Part shown: one piece after another, positions 61,271 through 64,000 of the stretch | How positions within the stretch are numbered: the first letter of the stretch is position 1 | Layout of the letters: the number at the start of each line of letters is the position of its first letter | Assembly (NCBI GenBank): GCA_963835555.1 | Contig: CAWIGC010000018.1 | Location: 1-64,000, forward strand | Source: Sulfopaludibacter sp963835555 | GTDB lineage: Bacteria > Acidobacteriota > Terriglobia > Bryobacterales > Bryobacteraceae | DNA: 64,000 bases | Reading direction: 5' to 3' | Position numbers and translations under genes: made by a program | Notes under the pieces: model-generated | The model's input: the letters and a program-made list of their open reading frames with translations, nothing else | What the model was told of the DNA's origin: nothing | Database searches by the model: none

Positions 61271-62158
61271 ATGCCCGCGTTGCTTTTCCTGCTCGCCTCC
61301 CTGATAAATAATGTGCAGCAGTTAATTGCGTACCACAATTTCGCCGCTGCGGAACAACAGGTGCGAGCTTATCGGGCGCAACGTGGTGCAACTCCCGAAT
61401 TGGCCGATGCAATGAGCTGGCTGGCTCGCGGAGCCCTGGATGCCGGCGACTACAACCGCGCCGATACCTGGGCCTCCGAAGCGCGCAAGGTTTCCGATAG
61501 CCTCCTGTTCGGTCGCAAACTGGATGCCGACCCTTACCTGCCCACCGCCGTGGGAGCTTCCATTGAGGTGCATGCGCAGGTGATGGCCGCGCGCGGCGAG
61601 CGCGCCGAATCTGTGGCCTGGCTGCGGGAGCAATCCAAACTCTTCGCCGGCACTTCCATCAGCGAGCGAATTCGCAAAAACATCAATCTGCTTACCCTGG
61701 AGGGCAAGCCCGCTCCGGCGCTGCTGGAAACCGAGTGGCTCGGAGCCAAGCCGCCCTCTCTGGCTGCCGTACGGGGGCGCCCGGTGCTGCTCTTCTTCTG
61801 GGCGCACTGGTGCTCCGATTGTAAGGGCGAGGTACCCATCCTGGCAGACGTGGCGAGAACTTTCGCGCCCCAGGGCCTGGTAGTTATTGCTCCAACCAGA
61901 TTGTACGGGTACGTTGCGGGGGGGGAGGATGCGGCGCCTGCCGTGGAAAAGAAGTACATCGAGCAGGTTCGCCAGCAATATTATGCGGCGTTACCAGGGA
62001 TGAGTGCTCCGCTCAGTGCTGCAAATTTCAACACCTACGGCGCTAGCACGACCCCTACCATCGTCCTGATCGATCGAGGCGGAGTTGTTCGGTTCTACCA
62101 CCCGGGGGCGCTCTCGGAAGCCGAACTAGCGGCGCGAGTCCGGACGGTCCTGAAATAA
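61271..62158 (+). CDS. TlpA family thioredoxin-fold protein with helical N-terminal domain
   Basis: 295 residues. The first about 145 residues are helical and TPR-like (NNVQQLIAYHNFAAAEQQVR, DAMSWLARGALDAGDYNRAD, RGERAESVAWLREQSKLF). A redoxin domain follows with active site FFWAHWCSDCKGEVPIL (CSDC) and cis-Pro STTPTIVLID. An N-terminal hydrophobic stretch (PALLFLLASLI) may be a signal peptide. It is likely a periplasmic thiol-disulfide protein; the TPR part may bind partners. Confidence 0.82.
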   Translation: MPALLFLLASLINNVQQLIAYHNFAAAEQQVRAYRAQRGATPELADAMSWLARGALDAGDYNRADTWASEARKVSDSLLFGRKLDADPYLPTAVGASIEVHAQVMAARGERAESVAWLREQSKLFAGTSISERIRKNINLLTLEGKPAPALLETEWLGAKPPSLAAVRGRPVLLFFWAHWCSDCKGEVPILADVARTFAPQGLVVIAPTRLYGYVAGGEDAAPAVEKKYIEQVRQQYYAALPGMSAPLSAANFNTYGASTTPTIVLIDRGGVVRFYHPGALSEAELAARVRTVLK

Positions 62159-62168
62159 GGCTGGAGGT

Positions 62169-62348
62169 TTAGGCCGACTTCCGCGTCTCGTGTTCGCTCC
62201 ATTGAATCCGCGAAATGTCGTATTCCTGCAGCGAGCGAATCAACATATTAATCGCGGTCTTCCTGGCATACAGGTACTCGAGTTCCCGTTTGTAGCGGTC
62301 GCGAGCGGGAACTCGTCTCGGAGCTTTCTTGACGAGCATATAGTACAT
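62169..62348 (-). CDS. small basic protein of unknown function
   Basis: 59 residues: MYYMLVKKAPRRVPARDRYK ... RELEYLYARKTAINMLIRSL and ending in a charged tail. It has a start ATG at 62348 and TAA at 62169-62171, and TTAGGAG lies about 13 nt before the start. The composition is highly charged and helical with no membrane segment. It could be a regulator or nucleic-acid-binding protein. It lies downstream of thrC on the same strand after a 96-bp gap (62349-62444) and converges on the thioredoxin-fold gene. Confidence 0.55.
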   Translation of the reverse strand: MYYMLVKKAPRRVPARDRYKRELEYLYARKTAINMLIRSLQEYDISRIQWSEHETRKSA

Positions 62349-62444
62349 GTGTACCAGAACTCCTAATCATTGACAATAGTAAACGGAAGAGAATTCCGAT
62401 CCAAAATGAGGGTGATCGTACTACACACTTTTGTGGGTATCAGT

Positions 62445-63755
62445 TTACTCACCATGGAGCATAACTTCAATGGTTTCAGCATTGTTCGGAACGACCACCG
62501 GAGCATTGCCGAAATTCGGCGTAATTACAGTGTTATCTGGAGCTTTCAGTACTCCTGTATGGTAGTTATGAACGTAATCCGGGTCCTTTAGGACATTTCC
62601 GGTAAGAACTGCGACCACGTCGGAGCCCTTCGCGATGACCCCCGCCGCAGTCAATTTGCGAATGCCGGCGAGCGTGGCGGCGGACGCCGGCTCGCAGCCG
62701 ATGCCGGCTCTGCCAATCACCGCCTTGGCGTCGGCGATCTCCTGTTCGCTCACCTGTTCCACGACACCGCAGGTTGCCGTCACTTCGTGAAGCGCCTTGG
62801 GCCAGGAGACCGGGTCGCCGATCTTGATGGCCGTCGCCAGTGTCTCCGGGTGCACTACGGCGTGCAACTGCGAACGATCCGCGGCGTGCATCAAGTCGTA
62901 GAAGGGCGCGGCCCCCGCGGCCTGAATCACGGCCAGACGGGGCAAGCGGTCGATCAGTCCGAATTGCTTCATTTCCCGCAGCCCTTTGCCGAATGCCGAG
63001 GTATTGCCCAGATTGCCGCCCGGCAGCACCACCCAATCCGGCACCTGCCAATCGCGCTGGTCCATCATCTCCGGCATGATGGTCTTCTGGCCTTCGATGC
63101 GGAACGGATTGATGGAGTTCAGCAGATAGATGCCGAGCCGCTCGGCCAACTGGCGCACCAGGGCCAGAATCTGGTCGAAATTCGCCTCCACCTGGAAGGT
63201 GCGCGCGCCGTATTCCAGCGCCTGGGCCAGTTTGCCGTAGGCGATATTGCCGTGCGGAATGAAGATAATCGGCTGCAACCCGGCCGCGCTGGCATAGGCC
63301 GCCATGGAGGCCGAAGTGTTGCCGGTGGAGACGCACGCCACGCGGGTCATTCCCAGCCGCAGAGCCTGGGCCACTCCGCAGGTCATGCCGTTATCTTTGA
63401 AAGAACCGGTGGGATTGAAGCCCTGGTGCTTGAAGCGCAGGCGCTCCAGCCCGCCGTATTCCGCTGCCAGACGGCCATCCAGAAGCGGCGTACTGCCTTC
63501 CCGCAAGGTCACCACGCGGCTGTAATCGGCCAGAAACGGGATGAATTCGCGATACCGCCAGACACCGCTCTGATCGAGGGGAGCGTTGGAAGTCCGCCGG
63601 GTGCGCCACAGCGCTTTCCACTCCGCCGCGGAGGATTCCGGCTGGGAATACGCCGCCTCCAGCAGGCCGCCGCAGCGCGGGCAATTGTAGATCAGTTCCG
63701 TGATGGCGAATCGCGAGCGGCACCGCTCCTCGAAGCAAGCCAGCTCTGCTGTCAT
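62445..63755 (-). CDS. thrC: threonine synthase
   Basis: 436 residues. The N-terminus has a zinc-ribbon-like cysteine set (C7, C12, C25, C28 in CFEERC and CPRCGG), as seen in one class of threonine synthases. The PLP-binding Lys lies in KHQGFNPTGSFKDNGM, and the phosphate/PLP motifs are ACVSTGNTSASMAAYASAAG and VVLPGGNLGNTSAFGKGL. It converts O-phosphohomoserine to threonine. No hom or thrB is adjacent. A TATAAT box sits 9 nt before its ATG. Confidence 0.93.
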   Translation of the reverse strand: MTAELACFEERCRSRFAITELIYNCPRCGGLLEAAYSQPESSAAEWKALWRTRRTSNAPLDQSGVWRYREFIPFLADYSRVVTLREGSTPLLDGRLAAEYGGLERLRFKHQGFNPTGSFKDNGMTCGVAQALRLGMTRVACVSTGNTSASMAAYASAAGLQPIIFIPHGNIAYGKLAQALEYGARTFQVEANFDQILALVRQLAERLGIYLLNSINPFRIEGQKTIMPEMMDQRDWQVPDWVVLPGGNLGNTSAFGKGLREMKQFGLIDRLPRLAVIQAAGAAPFYDLMHAADRSQLHAVVHPETLATAIKIGDPVSWPKALHEVTATCGVVEQVSEQEIADAKAVIGRAGIGCEPASAATLAGIRKLTAAGVIAKGSDVVAVLTGNVLKDPDYVHNYHTGVLKAPDNTVITPNFGNAPVVVPNNAETIEVMLHGE

Positions 63756-63775
63756 GAAGCCTTTATTATAAGGGC
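63756..63775. promoter_or_regulatory. 20-bp divergent promoter region shared by thrC and an alcohol dehydrogenase
   Basis: Only 20 bases separate the two divergent start codons. They contain tattat (63764-63769) on the plus strand, 6 nt before the dehydrogenase ATG, and tataat on the minus strand (63765-63770), 9 nt before the thrC ATG. The two -10 boxes overlap each other, so initiation in one direction may compete with the other. Confidence 0.5.
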
Positions 63776-64000
63776 ATGCTCGCAGTTCACCTGGAAAACG
63801 GCGCGGTGAGCCTCCGCCCTGTGCCCGTACCTCACCGCCCCGAAGGCTCGGCCCTGCTGCGCCTGCTGGTGGCCGGAATCTGCAATACCGATCTGGAGCT
63901 GCAGCGCGGCTACTACGGATTCACCGGCACGCCGGGCCACGAGTTCGTCGCCGAGGTGGTGGAGGCCGATACCGCGTCCCTGGTGGGCCGGCGCGTGGTG
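63776..64000 (+). CDS. zinc-type alcohol dehydrogenase (MDR family), N-terminal part
   Basis: 75 codons are visible, cut by the window end. The frame reads MLAVHLENGAVSLRPVPVP, then LLRLLVAGICNTDLELQRGY and GTPGHEFVAEVVEAD, the N-terminal catalytic fold of medium-chain dehydrogenases. C-x2-D (first zinc ligand) and GHEF (second ligand and Glu) are present. The substrate is not predictable from this part. Divergent from thrC. Confidence 0.8.
   Translation, partial: MLAVHLENGAVSLRPVPVPHRPEGSALLRLLVAGICNTDLELQRGYYGFTGTPGHEFVAEVVEADTASLVGRRVV

Noticed and set aside
62370..62591. 73-codon plus-strand frame between the small gene and thrC
   Set aside because: It overlaps the 3' end of thrC on the opposite strand, lacks a ribosome binding site and shows no conserved pattern.

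Overview
The window looks like a piece of an acidobacterial chromosome of the Solibacter/Bryobacter type, joined near position 6130 to about 6 kb of unrelated, much more GC-rich DNA of myxobacterial character. Solibacter-type traits to the right of the join are a large Cna-B/TonB-dependent receptor, a secreted protein whose C-terminal third resembles the TIGR03437 'Solibacter C-terminal' domain, tandem carboxypeptidase-regulatory-like secreted proteins, and an ECF sigma factor operon with LiaF-like and DUF4097 membrane proteins. Left of the join every gene is broken by frameshifts (a lipoprotein serine hydrolase, a signal-peptide membrane protein, a beta-propeller/cytochrome c protein, a HemJ/CopD-like membrane protein) and a sterol-desaturase-like gene is cut off at the join. 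I read the join as probably an assembly chimera.

Layout. 6.1-13.5 kb: a histidine acid phosphatase homologue with altered catalytic residues, a decayed beta-propeller fragment, a multi-spanning spermidine-synthase-like protein with many frameshifts, and a TonB-dependent receptor. 13.7-18.6 kb (minus strand): a six-gene envelope-stress operon (ECF sigma, zinc-finger anti-sigma, B-box/TM2 protein, LiaI-like protein, LiaF-DUF4097 protein, MFS transporter). 18.7-24.9 kb: flippase-like membrane protein, nrdR, rpoD, a small membrane protein, a DUF885 lipoprotein and lepB. 25.0-30.3 kb: a four-helix-bundle pseudogene and a sugar-kinase group (DUF2905, xylB, an atypical ROK protein coupled to a PIG-L deacetylase, a canonical ROK kinase). 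30.5-40.5 kb: secreted proteins, including two consecutive tandem-duplicate pairs, plus OmpH, a TIM-barrel epimerase-like protein, a methyltransferase remnant and a cupin.

40.5-50.3 kb is a polysaccharide cluster: rmlA, rmlC and rmlB for dTDP-sugar synthesis, four GT4 glycosyltransferases, DUF3108, a methyltransferase and an ABC-2 export permease with an extra soluble N-terminal domain. rmlD and the export ATPase are not in the window. 50.4-64 kb carries a solitary TIR protein, DUF5995, cell-wall enzymes (M23, YkuD), a Rieske oxygenase, a tight rimO-yacG-pgpA-beta-propeller-cinA run, a folE/PTPS/PTPS pterin operon with one PTPS copy lacking its catalytic cysteine, two thioredoxin-fold proteins, thrC and the start of an alcohol dehydrogenase.

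Frameshifts cluster in patches (1-6.1, 8.1-9.4, 40.9-43.0, 44.2-44.7 and 48.3-48.6 kb) while most other genes are intact, so many are probably consensus errors. No rRNA, tRNA or CRISPR array was seen. Several genes have a TATAAT-like box 6-10 bases before the start codon, suggesting leaderless transcription.
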